DNA of 64,000 nt from Sphingorhabdus pulchriflava (GCF_003367235.1 NZ_QRGP01000003.1:248001-312000), one strand, 5' to 3'; shown: positions 16,290-26,080, counted from the first letter of the stretch. Notes: generated by a model from the letters alone, not told the origin. Program-made: numbers and translations.

Positions 16290-18136
16290 CCGAAGCGGTT
16301 CCCTTGGTCGCTTTGGTCGGCAATCCCAATGCCGGGAAAAGCGCATTGTTCAACGCGCTTACCGGTGCACGCCAAAAAATCGCAAACTATCCCGGCGTCA
16401 CGGTTGAGCGCAAATCAGGGCGGTCTTCCTTTGCCGATGGCCGTCCGGTCGAACTGATAGATTTGCCCGGCGCCTATAGTCTGGAGCCTGATAGTCTTGA
16501 CGAAGCGGTTACCCGCGATGTCGTGCTGGGGCGTTTTGAGGGGCAGCGCCGGCCGGATGCGCTGATCGTCGTCGTCGATGCCGGCAATCTCGACAACCAT
16601 TTGCGCTTTGCGCTCGAACTGATTGGGCAGGGGCTGCCGACGGTGGTCGCGCTCAACATGGTCGACCTTGCTTCACGCGATGGGCTAGAGCTTGATGCAC
16701 AGAAACTCGCAATTGCCTTGGGCGTGCCGGTGGTGCCGACCGTTGCGGTGCGCAAACGGGGGCTCGATGCACTACTCGACGAACTCGCGCAGGAACTGAG
16801 TACGCACATTGATGCGCCGGAGGTGCCGCAAGGACGCGCTGAAATCACCAAGCGGGCGCATGAAATTTCGCGCGCCGCAATCGTCAGCGAAACACAAGGC
16901 CGACAATGGACGCGGCGGCTCGACAATGTTCTGCTGCATCCTGTGGGCGGCATAATCGTCCTGCTCGCTTTGCTCTTCGTCATGTTCCAGGCGGTTTATG
17001 CCTGGTCAGAGGCACCGATTGGCTGGATCGAAACCGGTTTTGCGATGCTGACTAATGCAATAAACGGAGTGCTGCCCGACAATATTTTCCGGTCGTTCCT
17101 GACTGACGGTGTCATCGCAGGTGTCGGCGCGGTAGTCGTTTTCCTGCCGCAGATTTTGATCCTCTTCCTCTTCATCCTTCTGCTCGAGGCGTCGGGTTAT
17201 ATGACGCGCGCCGCCTTTGTGATGGATCGGATGATGGCGGCAGTCGGCCTCTCCGGGCATAGTTTCATCCCGCTGCTGTCCTCCTTCGCCTGCGCCATTC
17301 CCGGTATCATGGCGACCCGGTCGATCATGGATCAGAAGGAGCGGCTGGCGACAATTCTAATTGCGCCGCTGATGACCTGCTCGGCGCGCTTGCCCGTGTA
17401 CACGGTGATCATCGGCGCCTTCATTCCTTCGGCCGCTGTCGGCCCCGGCATCGGCCTGCAAGGGCTTGTGCTGTTTGCGCTCTACATATCGGGCATTGTC
17501 GGCGCGATGCTCGCCGCCGCGGTCATCCAGCGCTTTGTGACGCAAAGCCGCGGGGGCAGCTTCCTCATCGAAATGCCGCGCTATCAACTGCCGCGGATCC
17601 GAGATATTGCGCTGGGACTATGGCAGCGCGCACTGGTCTTTCTGCGCCGCGCGGGCACGATCATTTTCGTTGCCACCATCGTCCTCTGGGCATTGCTCAG
17701 CTTCCCCAAGGTTCCGGTTGGCAGCAGCGAGAGCCAGGTCGAATATTCGGCGGCTGGCCGTATCGCTTCGGTCATCGAACCTGCGGTAGAGCCCATCGGT
17801 TTCAACCACGACATTGCACTTGCCATCATCCCGGCCATGGCTGCTCGCGAAGTCGCTGTGTCGGCGCTTGCTACCGCTTATGCCATAGATGCCGATGATG
17901 ACGAGGAGCAGGCGTCCAGTCTGGGTATGAAGCTGGCGGGCAATTGGTCGCTGGCTACAGCTCTTGCGTTCCTCGCCTGGTTCGTCTTTGCGCCGCAATG
18001 CATTTCGACGATCGCTGTGACGCGACGCGAGACCAATGGCTGGAAATGGCCCATCTTCATGGTCACCTATCTCTTTGCGCTTGCCTATGTTGCCGCCGGG
18101 ATTACTTATTGGACAGCCCGTGCCTTCGGCTTATAG
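16286..18136 (+). CDS. feoB: Ferrous iron transporter FeoB
   Basis: This 616-residue inner-membrane Fe2+ transporter has an N-terminal small GTPase domain: G1 motif GNPNAGKS at residues 12-19, the G2 threonine in NYPGVTVERK, G3 DLPG, and G4 NMVD. The Gate-containing membrane domain follows from about residue 215, with GFSxH-like and SSFACAIPGIMATRSI segments that match the FeoB core. It is shorter than the E. coli protein (about 770) because the region after the GTPase and the C-terminal tail are compact, as in many alphaproteobacteria. feoC is not seen downstream. Confidence 0.95.
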   Translation: MTEAVPLVALVGNPNAGKSALFNALTGARQKIANYPGVTVERKSGRSSFADGRPVELIDLPGAYSLEPDSLDEAVTRDVVLGRFEGQRRPDALIVVVDAGNLDNHLRFALELIGQGLPTVVALNMVDLASRDGLELDAQKLAIALGVPVVPTVAVRKRGLDALLDELAQELSTHIDAPEVPQGRAEITKRAHEISRAAIVSETQGRQWTRRLDNVLLHPVGGIIVLLALLFVMFQAVYAWSEAPIGWIETGFAMLTNAINGVLPDNIFRSFLTDGVIAGVGAVVVFLPQILILFLFILLLEASGYMTRAAFVMDRMMAAVGLSGHSFIPLLSSFACAIPGIMATRSIMDQKERLATILIAPLMTCSARLPVYTVIIGAFIPSAAVGPGIGLQGLVLFALYISGIVGAMLAAAVIQRFVTQSRGGSFLIEMPRYQLPRIRDIALGLWQRALVFLRRAGTIIFVATIVLWALLSFPKVPVGSSESQVEYSAAGRIASVIEPAVEPIGFNHDIALAIIPAMAAREVAVSALATAYAIDADDDEEQASSLGMKLAGNWSLATALAFLAWFVFAPQCISTIAVTRRETNGWKWPIFMVTYLFALAYVAAGITYWTARAFGL

Positions 18137-18175
18137 CAGTCGACAGAATCCCAATTTAGACAGGCGAGGAACAAT

Positions 18176-18685
18176 ATGGCGGGCAGCGTCAATAAGGTTA
18201 TTTTGGTCGGCAATCTGGGCGCGGATCCCGAGGTGAAATCATTCCAGAATGGCGGCCGTATCTGCAATTTGCGGATTGCGACGTCGGAAGACTGGAAAGA
18301 CCGCCAGACCGGCGAAAAGAAAGAACGCACCGAATGGCATAGCGTCGTGTTGCAGTCCGACGGGCTGGTCGGCGTTGCCGAACGCTTTCTGCGCAAGGGC
18401 TCCAAAGTCTATATCGAAGGCCAGTTGCGTACCCGCAAATGGCAGGATCAGTCGGGCAATGATCGCTATACGACCGAAATCAGCGTAGGCGGATTTGATG
18501 GCAAGCTGGTGATGCTCGATGGCGCTAAAGGCGGCTCGGGCGGCGGCAACGAAGGCTGGGGCAGCGGTGGCGGTGCGCCTTCCAGCGGTGGTGGCGGCCA
18601 GTCTGGCGGCGGCTGGCAAGGTGGATCTGCAGGCTTTGGCGGCGGGGACTTCTCCGACGACCTTGACGATGATGTACCGTTTTGA
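18176..18685 (+). CDS. ssb: Single-stranded DNA-binding protein
   Basis: The OB-fold domain occupies about residues 1-112 ([21 protein letters not shown] at the start; [36 protein letters not shown] in the middle). It is followed by a Gly/Ser-rich flexible linker and the acidic tip DDDVPF, which binds partner proteins such as RecJ, RecO and PriA-type factors. The 169-residue length is ordinary. It is essential for replication and repair. No LexA box is visible in the 39-bp space upstream, which contains a GCGAGG ribosome site. Confidence 0.96.
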   Translation: MAGSVNKVILVGNLGADPEVKSFQNGGRICNLRIATSEDWKDRQTGEKKERTEWHSVVLQSDGLVGVAERFLRKGSKVYIEGQLRTRKWQDQSGNDRYTTEISVGGFDGKLVMLDGAKGGSGGGNEGWGSGGGAPSSGGGGQSGGGWQGGSAGFGGGDFSDDLDDDVPF

Positions 18686-18713
18686 TCGGCATGCCCACTA
18701 GGGTTCTGACAGC

Positions 18714-19394
18714 ATGAACAAGCGCATCGCCCTGCTGGCTCTGCTTGCGGTGGCGATTGCGGCCTATTTCTGGTTCGACCTTGGCCAGTATCTCAGCCTC
18801 GATGCCTTCAAGGCGCAGCAGGCGCAGATCATCGCGGCCAAGGACGCCAGCCCGCTGCTCTATATTGGCGGCTTTTTCCTGATCTATGTCATCGTCACAG
18901 CCCTATCTTTGCCGGGGGCGGCGATCATGTCGCTGGTGGCGGGGGCGTTGTTCGGTGTGGTCACTGGTACAGTCATTGTGTCCTTTGCCTCATCGATAGG
19001 CGCGACACTCGCCTTCCTGTCGGCGCGTTTCCTGCTGCGTGATTGGGTGCAATCGAAATTTGGCGAGCGCCTCAAGGCGATTGATGATGGCATTGCCCGC
19101 GACGGGGCAATGTATCTCTTCACAATCCGGCTGATCCCGCTTTTTCCTTTCTTTGTGGTCAATCTGCTGATGGGGCTGACACGGATCAAAACCCGCACTT
19201 TTTACTGGGTGAGCCAGATCGGCATGCTGCCCGCAACGGCAGTTTTTGTGAATGCGGGCACGCAGATCAGCAAAGTCGATTCGACCGCCGGTTTGCTTTC
19301 ACCGACGCTCATCGGCTCGTTCGTGCTGCTTGGTATCTTCCCGTGGATTGCGCGCGGATTGGTCGCGGCGGTGAAGAAGGTCAATGCCCGTTAG
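18714..19394 (+). CDS. TVP38/TMEM64 family membrane protein (SNARE-associated domain)
   Basis: The 226-residue protein has five to six hydrophobic segments and the DedA/VTT-type core: LPGAAIMSLVAGALFG before the re-entrant region and RLIPLFPFFVVNLLMGLTRIKTRTF after it. Bacterial relatives (YdjX/YdjZ, DedA superfamily) are linked to lipid scrambling and membrane homeostasis. Its stop lies inside the start of the next gene (overlap of 11 bases), so it is translationally coupled to the flavin disulfide oxidoreductase, an arrangement found in many proteobacteria. The transported lipid or solute is not known. Confidence 0.88.
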   Translation: MNKRIALLALLAVAIAAYFWFDLGQYLSLDAFKAQQAQIIAAKDASPLLYIGGFFLIYVIVTALSLPGAAIMSLVAGALFGVVTGTVIVSFASSIGATLAFLSARFLLRDWVQSKFGERLKAIDDGIARDGAMYLFTIRLIPLFPFFVVNLLMGLTRIKTRTFYWVSQIGMLPATAVFVNAGTQISKVDSTAGLLSPTLIGSFVLLGIFPWIARGLVAAVKKVNAR

Positions 19395-20856
19395 CTGGCC
19401 CAAACCGCGCAAGTTCGACCGTAACCTGATCGTTATCGGGGCGGGGGCTGCGGGGTTGGTATCTTCCTACATCGCGGCAATGGCCAAGGCCAAGGTGACC
19501 TTGGTCGAGGCGCACGATATGGGCGGCGACTGCCTGAATACCGGTTGCGTACCTTCAAAGGCGCTGCTCAAAAGCGCGCGCGTGGCACATAGCGCACGCG
19601 ATGCAGCGCGTTATGGGATTGAAACTGGCGAGGTAACAGTCGACTTTCCGCGCGTGATGCAACGCATTCGCGACGTTATCACCGCAATCGAGCCGCATGA
19701 CAGCATTGAACGCTATACCGGCCTCGGTGTCGAATGCGTTACGGGCTATGCGCGTATTGTCGATCCATGGACGGTCGATATTGCCAAAGCCGATGGCAGC
19801 AGCCAGCGGTTAACCGCAAAGGCCTTCGTCATCGCTACGGGGGCTGCGCCGGTTGTGCCGCCCATCCCCGGTGTTGAGGAAAGCGGCTATCTCACCAGCG
19901 AAACGCTGTGGGAAGAAATGGCCACGCGCAAAGCGGCGCCCAAGCGTCTGGCTATTTTGGGCGGTGGCCCGATTGGTTGTGAATTGGCGCAGGCGTTCCA
20001 GCGGCTCGGCAGTCAGGTGACGTTGGTCGAAATGGCCGACCGGCTGATGCTGAAAGAAGATGCCGATGCTGCTGCCCTTGTGACGGAGACGCTGAAGCAA
20101 GAGGGCGTTGATGTTCGTATCCGGCACAAGGCGGTGCGCCTTGATAGCGGGAAACAGTTGGTGGTCGAAGCCGAGGGCAAGCAATCGGCGATTGCCTATG
20201 ACGAAGTCATCATTGCGGTCGGGCGCAAGGCGCGTGTGAGCGGTTTTGGGCTGGAGGAACTGGGCTTGGTGGTCGACGGGCGAATGGCTATCGATGCAAA
20301 ACTGGCAACCGCGATGCCGCACATTTTTGTCGCCGGCGACGTTGCGGGGAACCAGCAACTCACCCATGGCGCAAGTCACGAGGCCTGGTACGCGACTGTC
20401 AACGCGCTGGCCCGCCCGTTCAAAAGCTACAAGGCGGATTACCGCGTGCTGCCGCGCGTCACCTACACCGATCCTGAAGTGGCGAGCGTTGGTCTGACCG
20501 AAGCGGAGGCGGCGGCAAAGGGCATCAGCTATGATGTCACCCGCTATGATATCGACGATCTCGATCGCGCCATTGCCGATGGCGAGGCGCAAGGTTTCGT
20601 CAAAATCCTGACTGTTCCCGGCAAGGAGCGGATTTTGGGGGCGACCATCGTTGCCAGCCATGCCGGCGAGATGATTGCAGAACTGGTCTTTGCGATGCGG
20701 CACAATTTGACGCTCGGCAAGCTGATGGCGGCGATTCATAGTTACCCGACATGGAGTGAGGCGAACAAATTTGCTGCCGGACAATATCGCCTGGCAAGGA
20801 AACCGGAGCGCCTGCAACGATTGGCACAGCGCTGGTTCGACTGGCAGCGTGGCTAG
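19384..20856 (+). CDS. FAD-dependent pyridine nucleotide-disulfide oxidoreductase (dihydrolipoamide dehydrogenase/mercuric reductase-like)
   Basis: The 490-residue enzyme has an FAD-binding GxGxxG near residues 19-24, the redox-active disulfide in GGDCLNTGCVPSKALLKS, a second nucleotide-binding motif GGGPIGCELAQAF near residue 198, the FAD motif ATAMPHIFVAGDVAG and a C-terminal dimerisation domain with the catalytic HSYPTWSE (His-x-x-x-x-Glu type). The N-terminal metal-binding domain of mercuric reductases is absent and no mer genes are nearby. It is fused in expression to the TVP38 gene. A general electron-transfer role is likely; the disulfide substrate is unknown. Confidence 0.88.
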   Translation: MPVSWPKPRKFDRNLIVIGAGAAGLVSSYIAAMAKAKVTLVEAHDMGGDCLNTGCVPSKALLKSARVAHSARDAARYGIETGEVTVDFPRVMQRIRDVITAIEPHDSIERYTGLGVECVTGYARIVDPWTVDIAKADGSSQRLTAKAFVIATGAAPVVPPIPGVEESGYLTSETLWEEMATRKAAPKRLAILGGGPIGCELAQAFQRLGSQVTLVEMADRLMLKEDADAAALVTETLKQEGVDVRIRHKAVRLDSGKQLVVEAEGKQSAIAYDEVIIAVGRKARVSGFGLEELGLVVDGRMAIDAKLATAMPHIFVAGDVAGNQQLTHGASHEAWYATVNALARPFKSYKADYRVLPRVTYTDPEVASVGLTEAEAAAKGISYDVTRYDIDDLDRAIADGEAQGFVKILTVPGKERILGATIVASHAGEMIAELVFAMRHNLTLGKLMAAIHSYPTWSEANKFAAGQYRLARKPERLQRLAQRWFDWQRG

Positions 20857-20879
20857 AGAATTCAGATTTGATTGGAAAC

Positions 20880-20896
20880 TGATGCCGGTGGCATCA
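20880..20896 (-). terminator. Terminator hairpin downstream of tRNA-Glu
   Basis: TGATGCC and GGCATCA form a perfect seven-pair stem with a three-base loop, immediately 3' of the tRNA CCA end on the minus strand and followed there by GTTTCC. It is also 24 bases past the stop of the plus-strand oxidoreductase, so it may serve both directions. Confidence 0.5.
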
Positions 20897-20971
20897 TGGT
20901 GACCCCTACGGGAATCGAACCCGTGTTTCAGCCGTGAAAGGGCCGCGTCCTAACCGCTAGACGAAGGGGCC
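20897..20971 (-). tRNA. tRNA-Glu (anticodon UUC)
   Basis: The minus strand begins GGCCCCTTCGTCTAGCGGTT and carries the anticodon loop CTTTCAC (anticodon TTC), the T-loop GGTTCGATTCC and the encoded CCA end. The acceptor stem GGCCCCT pairs with AGGGGTC with one G-T pair. The D-arm and the variable region agree with bacterial tRNA-Glu. The 75-base length includes CCA. Confidence 0.96.
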
Positions 20972-21060
20972 ATCGAAGATGGAAGCGCGCCTTTACGGAT
21001 TCGCTTCGCGCACGTCAAGAACCGAGTCATGCTGTTTTGCAAGAATCTTGCGCGCCGTAA

Positions 21061-22827
21061 TCAGCTGGCCAGAGCCAGATCATCGATATGCAATTCGGCC
21101 TTGGGCGTCGCGCCCCAGTCGTCGATTTTTGCGCGGCCAGCCAGAAGATATTTCTGCGTACGGTCGCCATGCAGCAATTGCTGCCCTAGCACGCTTTCTC
21201 CCTGGCGAAAAGCCATGGCCTTGAACGACGCGCCGTCGTCGCCGGAAACAATGGCCCGAACATGATCTTTGCCGACAATATCACATTTAACGACCCGTAC
21301 TGGACCGGTGACGATGCGCGGCCCGGGCCAACCGGTGCCATAGGGGCCACCCGCCTCCATCGCGTCGACGAACAGCGGGTTGAGGCCGCGCGGGCTAATC
21401 AATGCGTCGATGGCGAGCATCCGGTCAGCCGAGGCCTCCGCCACATTGCGCGCCAGCCTTTCGTCCAGCCATTCGGCCAGCGCATCGACCTTGTCGGCGT
21501 CGATGGTCAAGCCTGCGGCCATTGCGTGCCCTCCGCCGGCTACCAAAAGGCCAGCTTCTCGTGCCGAGATGATGGCTGCACCTAGGTCAACCCCGCTGAT
21601 CGACCGCCCGGACCCCTTTCCGACGCCATCTTCGTCCAGTGCGATGACGATAGCCGGCTTTCCGGTTTTCTCCTTCAACCGTCCCGCCACAATGCCAATC
21701 ACCCCGGGATGCCAGCCCAGGCCGGAAACGAGGGCGACTGCGCGGTTGTGTTGGCCCGCCATCTGTTCTTCGGCGGCCTGTTGCACCAGTGCCTCGATTG
21801 CGCGCCGTTCCTCGTTCAGACGATCGAGTTCCAGCGCGATGGCCTGCGCCTCGGCTGGGTCTTCGGTGGTCAGCAGGCGGACGCCCAAATCGGATTTGCC
21901 CACACGACCGCCCGCATTGATACGTGGGCCAAGAGCGAAGCCCAGGTCGGAGCAGATCGGCGCGCGGTTCAACCGGCTGGCCGCAATCAGGGCATTGAGG
22001 CCGACATTGCGCCGGGCGGCCATGACTTTTAGCCCCTGCGCGACAAAAGCGCGGTTGAGCCCGCGCAATTGGGCGACATCGGCAACCGTACCGAGCGCGA
22101 CAATGTCGAGTAGCTCGACCAATTTGGGTTCGGCCCGATTGGCAAAGAAACCGCGTGTGCGGAGTGTCCGCACGATCGCGGCACCCAGCAGGAAGGCGAC
22201 GCCGACGGCTGCCAGATGGCCATGACTGGCCGCTTCATCGGTTTCATCAAGCCGGTTCGGATTGACCAATGCAAAAGCCTTCGGGAGTTCGGGCGCGCAT
22301 TTGTGATGGTCGACAACGATAACTTCGATGCCGGCAGCCTGAGCTTGCGCCAAAGCTTCATAGGCCATGGCCCCGCAATCGACCGTGACCACCAGCCGAC
22401 TGCCCTGCTCACCGAGCTTGACCAAGGCCTCGCCTGACGGGCCATAGCCTTCGAGCAATCGGTCGGGGATATAATAGCCGACGTCGAGCCCGAGATCGCG
22501 GAACAACCGGATCAACAGGGCGGCACTGGTCGCGCCGTCGACATCATAGTCACCATAGACCGTCAGCTGCTCTTGCCGCTCGACAGCATCGGCTAGCCGT
22601 TCGGCGGCGCGGTCCATGTCCTGAAACAGCGACGGATCAGGCATGAAGGCGCGCAACGTCGGATTGCGGTGCCGTTCCAGATCATCGCGGGCGACGCCAC
22701 GGGCGAGCAGTACCTGTGTCACTAGGTCGTCGGGCGTGAAATTTGCGTCTCGTGCATCGGCGCTGTTGCCGCGCCATTGCCATTTCTGACCGGTAATTGA
22801 ATTTTCGACGATAGCTTTGCCATTCAT
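21061..22827 (-). CDS. recJ: Single-stranded-DNA-specific exonuclease RecJ
   Basis: RecJ degrades single-stranded DNA 5' to 3' in recombination and mismatch repair. The 588-residue length matches the family. The DHH phosphoesterase motifs are visible: VYGDYDVDGATSAALL, VTVDCGAMAYEAL, VVDHHK and the later GGHAMAAGLTID motif of the DHHA1 domain, with an OB-like C-terminal part. It is transcribed toward the tRNA-Glu gene. No LexA-type box is seen in the 38 bases before its start; a single GTTC near 22878 has no partner at the right distance. Confidence 0.95.
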   Translation of the reverse strand: MNGKAIVENSITGQKWQWRGNSADARDANFTPDDLVTQVLLARGVARDDLERHRNPTLRAFMPDPSLFQDMDRAAERLADAVERQEQLTVYGDYDVDGATSAALLIRLFRDLGLDVGYYIPDRLLEGYGPSGEALVKLGEQGSRLVVTVDCGAMAYEALAQAQAAGIEVIVVDHHKCAPELPKAFALVNPNRLDETDEAASHGHLAAVGVAFLLGAAIVRTLRTRGFFANRAEPKLVELLDIVALGTVADVAQLRGLNRAFVAQGLKVMAARRNVGLNALIAASRLNRAPICSDLGFALGPRINAGGRVGKSDLGVRLLTTEDPAEAQAIALELDRLNEERRAIEALVQQAAEEQMAGQHNRAVALVSGLGWHPGVIGIVAGRLKEKTGKPAIVIALDEDGVGKGSGRSISGVDLGAAIISAREAGLLVAGGGHAMAAGLTIDADKVDALAEWLDERLARNVAEASADRMLAIDALISPRGLNPLFVDAMEAGGPYGTGWPGPRIVTGPVRVVKCDIVGKDHVRAIVSGDDGASFKAMAFRQGESVLGQQLLHGDRTQKYLLAGRAKIDDWGATPKAELHIDDLALAS

Positions 22828-22931
22828 GACCGCCTGTTAGCGGGGCTTCACGCGGCTGTCATCCAATGACGGTTGACCTATGTTCAGGGCTGGTGTTTAA
22901 TTGCGCGATTAAATTGCAGGGAGAGCGCATC

Positions 22932-23738
22932 GTGTCGAGCAGTTACAATAGCATCCTTGTCGAAAAGCGCGGGCAGGTCGATTGGCTGACGCTCAACCGG
23001 CCCGAGGCGATGAACGCGATTTCGGTCGAGATGGTCAGGGAGTTGAACGACTATTTCGGCAAGCTTTATCATGATCGCGATGTGCGCGTCGTGGTGATGC
23101 GCGGTGCGGGTAAGGCCTTTTGCGCGGGGCTCGATATCAAGGAACATGGCGGGCGCGATCCAGGTGCCATTCCCTTTGGTGGAGGCTTTGGCTTTCAGGG
23201 CTGGCTGGCCGATGTTTATATCAAGATGCGCCGTTGCCCGCAGCCTATCGTCTCGCTGGTCCACGGCCCGGCCTGCGGCGGTGGCTTTGCCTTTGCGCTG
23301 GCCTCGGACATCCGTATCGCGGGCGAAAGCGCGCGGATGAATGCGGCCTTCATCAAAATAGGCCTGTCGTCGTGCGACATGGGGGTCAGCTATTTCCTGC
23401 CCCGGTTGGTTGGCGGTTCGGTCGCGGCGGAGCTGATGCTGACCGGTCGCTTCATCCACGCCCCGCGCGCGCTAGCAACCGGGCTGGTGGCAGAAGTGGT
23501 GCCCGATGCAGAGCTGGAAGCGGCAGCCCAGCCCTGGGTCGATGATCTGCTCAACGCCTCCCCCATGGGGCTGCGCATGACCAAGGAGGGACTCAACATG
23601 GCGGTTGACGCGAGCAGCCTCGAGGCCGCGATGGCAATCGAGAACCGCAACCAGTTGATGACCGCCGGCAGCAAGAATTTTGCTGAAGGGATGCGCGCCT
23701 TCATCGAGAAGCGCAAACCCGAATACACCCCCGAATAA
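22932..23738 (+). CDS. Enoyl-CoA hydratase/isomerase (crotonase) family protein
   Basis: The crotonase fold is clear: WLTLNRPEAMNAIS, then AFCAGLDIKEHGG (first oxyanion-hole segment) and GPACGGGFAFALASDIRIAGESARMNAAFIKIGLS (second oxyanion segment and substrate site). The position of the usual first catalytic Glu is taken by Ser/Ser-Cys, so the reaction may be hydration, isomerisation or hydrolysis. The GTG at 22932 with AGGGAGAG upstream gives 268 residues; a longer in-frame start at 22866 adds a segment not found in the family. It is 21 bases upstream of the FadH-like reductase and likely acts with it on one CoA pathway. Confidence 0.88.
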   Translation: MSSSYNSILVEKRGQVDWLTLNRPEAMNAISVEMVRELNDYFGKLYHDRDVRVVVMRGAGKAFCAGLDIKEHGGRDPGAIPFGGGFGFQGWLADVYIKMRRCPQPIVSLVHGPACGGGFAFALASDIRIAGESARMNAAFIKIGLSSCDMGVSYFLPRLVGGSVAAELMLTGRFIHAPRALATGLVAEVVPDAELEAAAQPWVDDLLNASPMGLRMTKEGLNMAVDASSLEAAMAIENRNQLMTAGSKNFAEGMRAFIEKRKPEYTPE

Positions 23739-23759
23739 GCCTTTCAGCAGGATCGAACC

Positions 23760-25790
23760 ATGACCCACGCACGCTACCCCCATGTCTTTTCGCCGCTGAA
23801 GATCGGCAACACCGAGATCCGCAACCGCATCCTGATGGGGTCGATGCACACGGGGCTGGAGGATTTGCCCGACGCGGCGGCGCGGCTTTCGGCCTATTTT
23901 GTCGAACGCGCCAAGGGTGGGGTGGGGATGATCATCACCGGTGGCATCGGCCCGCATGAAACGGCAGGGATGGGGGCGAAGCTGATTACTGCCGCTGATG
24001 TCGCGCTCCACCGGCAAGTCACCGATGCGGTGCATAGCGCCGAACCCGATGTCAAAATCTGCATGCAGATCCTCCACACCGGCCCGCTGGCAGGCACGCC
24101 GGATTGTGTTGCACCGTCGGCGGTCAAGTCACGCATCGGGCGCTTTGCGCCGAACGAGCTGACTGAAGATGGTATCGAGGAACAGATTGCCGCCTTCGCC
24201 CGCTGTGCCGCGCTCGCCAAGGAGGCGGGCTATGACGGGGTCGAGATTATCGGTTCGGCGGGTTATCTGATTTCCACCTTCCTTGTCGAAAAGACCAACC
24301 AGCGCAGCGACCAATGGGGTGGCAGCTGGGAAAACCGGATGCGCTTTCCGGTCGAGGTGGTGCGCCGCACCCGCGCCGCCGTCGGCCCCGACTTTGTCGT
24401 CATCTTCCGCATCTCGGCGATGGATATGCTGCAGGGCGGGCTCGCCTGGGACGAGGTGGTCAACCTCGCCAAGGCGCTGGAGGCCGAAGGCGTCGACGTT
24501 ATCAGCACCCATTTCTGCTGGCATGAAAGTTTCGTCCCAACCATCGCCACCATGGTCCCGCGCGCCGCCTTTGCGCAGGTGACGGGCCGGTTGCGCAAAG
24601 AATTGTCGATCCCGCTCATCACCTCCAACCGGATCAACATGCCCGATGTGGCAGAGGAAGTGCTGGCGCGCGGCGATGCCGATATTGTCTCGATGGCGCG
24701 CCCGATGCTGGCGGACGCAGATCTGGTCAACAAGGCGCGTGACGGGCGTGAGGATGAGATCAACACCTGCATCGGCTGCAATCAGGCGTGCCTTGACCAC
24801 ACCTTTACCGGCCAGCTTACCAGCTGCCTCGTCAACGCCCGCGCCTGTCGTGAGGTGGAGCTGAACTATCCCAAGGTCGGTGCTGCACGCAAAATTGCGG
24901 TGGTCGGCGCAGGCCCGGCGGGGCTTGCCTTTGCGACCATCGCGGCGGAACGCGGGCATCAGGTGACGCTGTTTGACGCTGCGGGTGAGATTGGCGGGCA
25001 GTTCAACCTCGCCAAGCGCATTCCCGGCAAGGAAGAGTTTTACGAAACGCTGCGCTATTTCGCGCGCCGTATCGAAACCACCGGGGTCGATCTGCGGCTG
25101 AACACGCGGGTCGATGCCGACATGCTGGCAGGTGGCGGCTATGACGAGATTGTCATCGCCACCGGCATTTCACCGCGCACCCCCGGGCTTCCGGGCATCG
25201 ATCATCCAAAGGCGCTGCGCTATGTCGATGTCATTCAGGGCAAGGCGCAGGTGGGCAAGAAGGTTGCGATCATGGGGGCGGGCGGCATCGGTTTCGATGT
25301 GGCGGAGCTGATAACGCATGAAGGCACCTCTGCCGCGCTCGATATCGATGTCTTCGCCCGCGAATGGGGGATTGATTTCAAGAACCACCCGCGCGGCGGC
25401 GTCACCGGGGTGGAGCCTGTGGTTGCGCATAATGACCGCGAAGTGACGCTGTTGCAGCGCAAGACCAGCGCGGTGGGCAAGGGGCTGGGGCGGACGACCG
25501 GCTGGACACACCGCATCACCCTGCAACGGCGCGGCGTCGCGATGGTCGCAGGGGTCGAATATGAAAAGATCGACGATGCCGGGCTGCACGCGCTGGTTAA
25601 TGGAGAGCCGGTGCTGTTCGAGGCGGACAGCATCATCATCTGCGCGGGGCAGGAACCGGCGCGCGAGCTGCACGATGCGCTGCAGGCCAAGGGGTTGAAA
25701 CCGCATCTGATCGGCGGCGCGTTTGAGGCAAGCGAGCTAGACGCCAAACGCGCGATCAAACAGGCGTCTGAACTGGCGGCGGTGGTTTAG
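23760..25790 (+). CDS. 2,4-dienoyl-CoA reductase-like FMN/4Fe-4S/FAD oxidoreductase
   Basis: This 676-residue protein has the three-part layout of FadH and trimethylamine dehydrogenase: an Old Yellow Enzyme-type barrel (residues 1-350), a 4Fe-4S cluster site CIGCNQACLDHTFTGQLTSC near residues 338-358 (spacing C-x2-C-x3-C-x11-C), and an FAD/NAD(P)H domain with VVGAGPAGLAFATIAAERG near residue 380 and IMGAGGIGFDVAEL near residue 503. It would reduce an unsaturated acyl-CoA or a related enone. The adjacent crotonase suggests beta-oxidation of an unsaturated or cyclic acid, but the substrate is not inferable. Confidence 0.9.
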   Translation: MTHARYPHVFSPLKIGNTEIRNRILMGSMHTGLEDLPDAAARLSAYFVERAKGGVGMIITGGIGPHETAGMGAKLITAADVALHRQVTDAVHSAEPDVKICMQILHTGPLAGTPDCVAPSAVKSRIGRFAPNELTEDGIEEQIAAFARCAALAKEAGYDGVEIIGSAGYLISTFLVEKTNQRSDQWGGSWENRMRFPVEVVRRTRAAVGPDFVVIFRISAMDMLQGGLAWDEVVNLAKALEAEGVDVISTHFCWHESFVPTIATMVPRAAFAQVTGRLRKELSIPLITSNRINMPDVAEEVLARGDADIVSMARPMLADADLVNKARDGREDEINTCIGCNQACLDHTFTGQLTSCLVNARACREVELNYPKVGAARKIAVVGAGPAGLAFATIAAERGHQVTLFDAAGEIGGQFNLAKRIPGKEEFYETLRYFARRIETTGVDLRLNTRVDADMLAGGGYDEIVIATGISPRTPGLPGIDHPKALRYVDVIQGKAQVGKKVAIMGAGGIGFDVAELITHEGTSAALDIDVFAREWGIDFKNHPRGGVTGVEPVVAHNDREVTLLQRKTSAVGKGLGRTTGWTHRITLQRRGVAMVAGVEYEKIDDAGLHALVNGEPVLFEADSIIICAGQEPARELHDALQAKGLKPHLIGGAFEASELDAKRAIKQASELAAVV

Positions 25791-25847
25791 GGCATTCAAG
25801 CCTCTCCCCTTCAGGGTAGGGGAGGATTTAGGCTTTACAATACCGTA

Positions 25848-25953
25848 GCCCTGAGCTTGTCGAAGGGCGCTTCTCAGATGTAGCGCTTTGCTGCAAGACG
25901 CCGTTCACCTTCGGTGGCCTTCGGTGGCCTTCGGCTCGACAGGCTCAGGGCTG
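25848..25953. repeat. Sphingomonad-type dispersed palindrome pair with short tandem repeats
   Basis: AGCCCTGAGCTTGTCGAAGG (from about 25846) and, in opposite orientation, CGACAGGCTCAGGGCT (from about 25936) are copies of an element that is frequent in sphingomonad intergenic regions. Facing each other, they can form a hairpin of roughly 100 bases. Between them CCTTCGGTGG is repeated in tandem at 25908-25917 and 25918-25927, followed by a partial third unit. The rest of this 290-bp gap holds no gene. Confidence 0.55.
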
Positions 25954-26080
25954 CGGTTCTTATTGGCCCCCTCTTCTCCCCAAATACAAACCAAACCCCG
26001 TCTCCAATCCCCAAATCCAAACATTATATTAACCCTTTCTTTTTACCCCCGTGGCGATAACGTCACAGGGAGTAACCGTC

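Noticed and set aside
22878-22892. A second LexA-type box near recJ
   Set aside because: GTTC is followed after seven bases by GTGT rather than GTTC, so the second half-site is missing.
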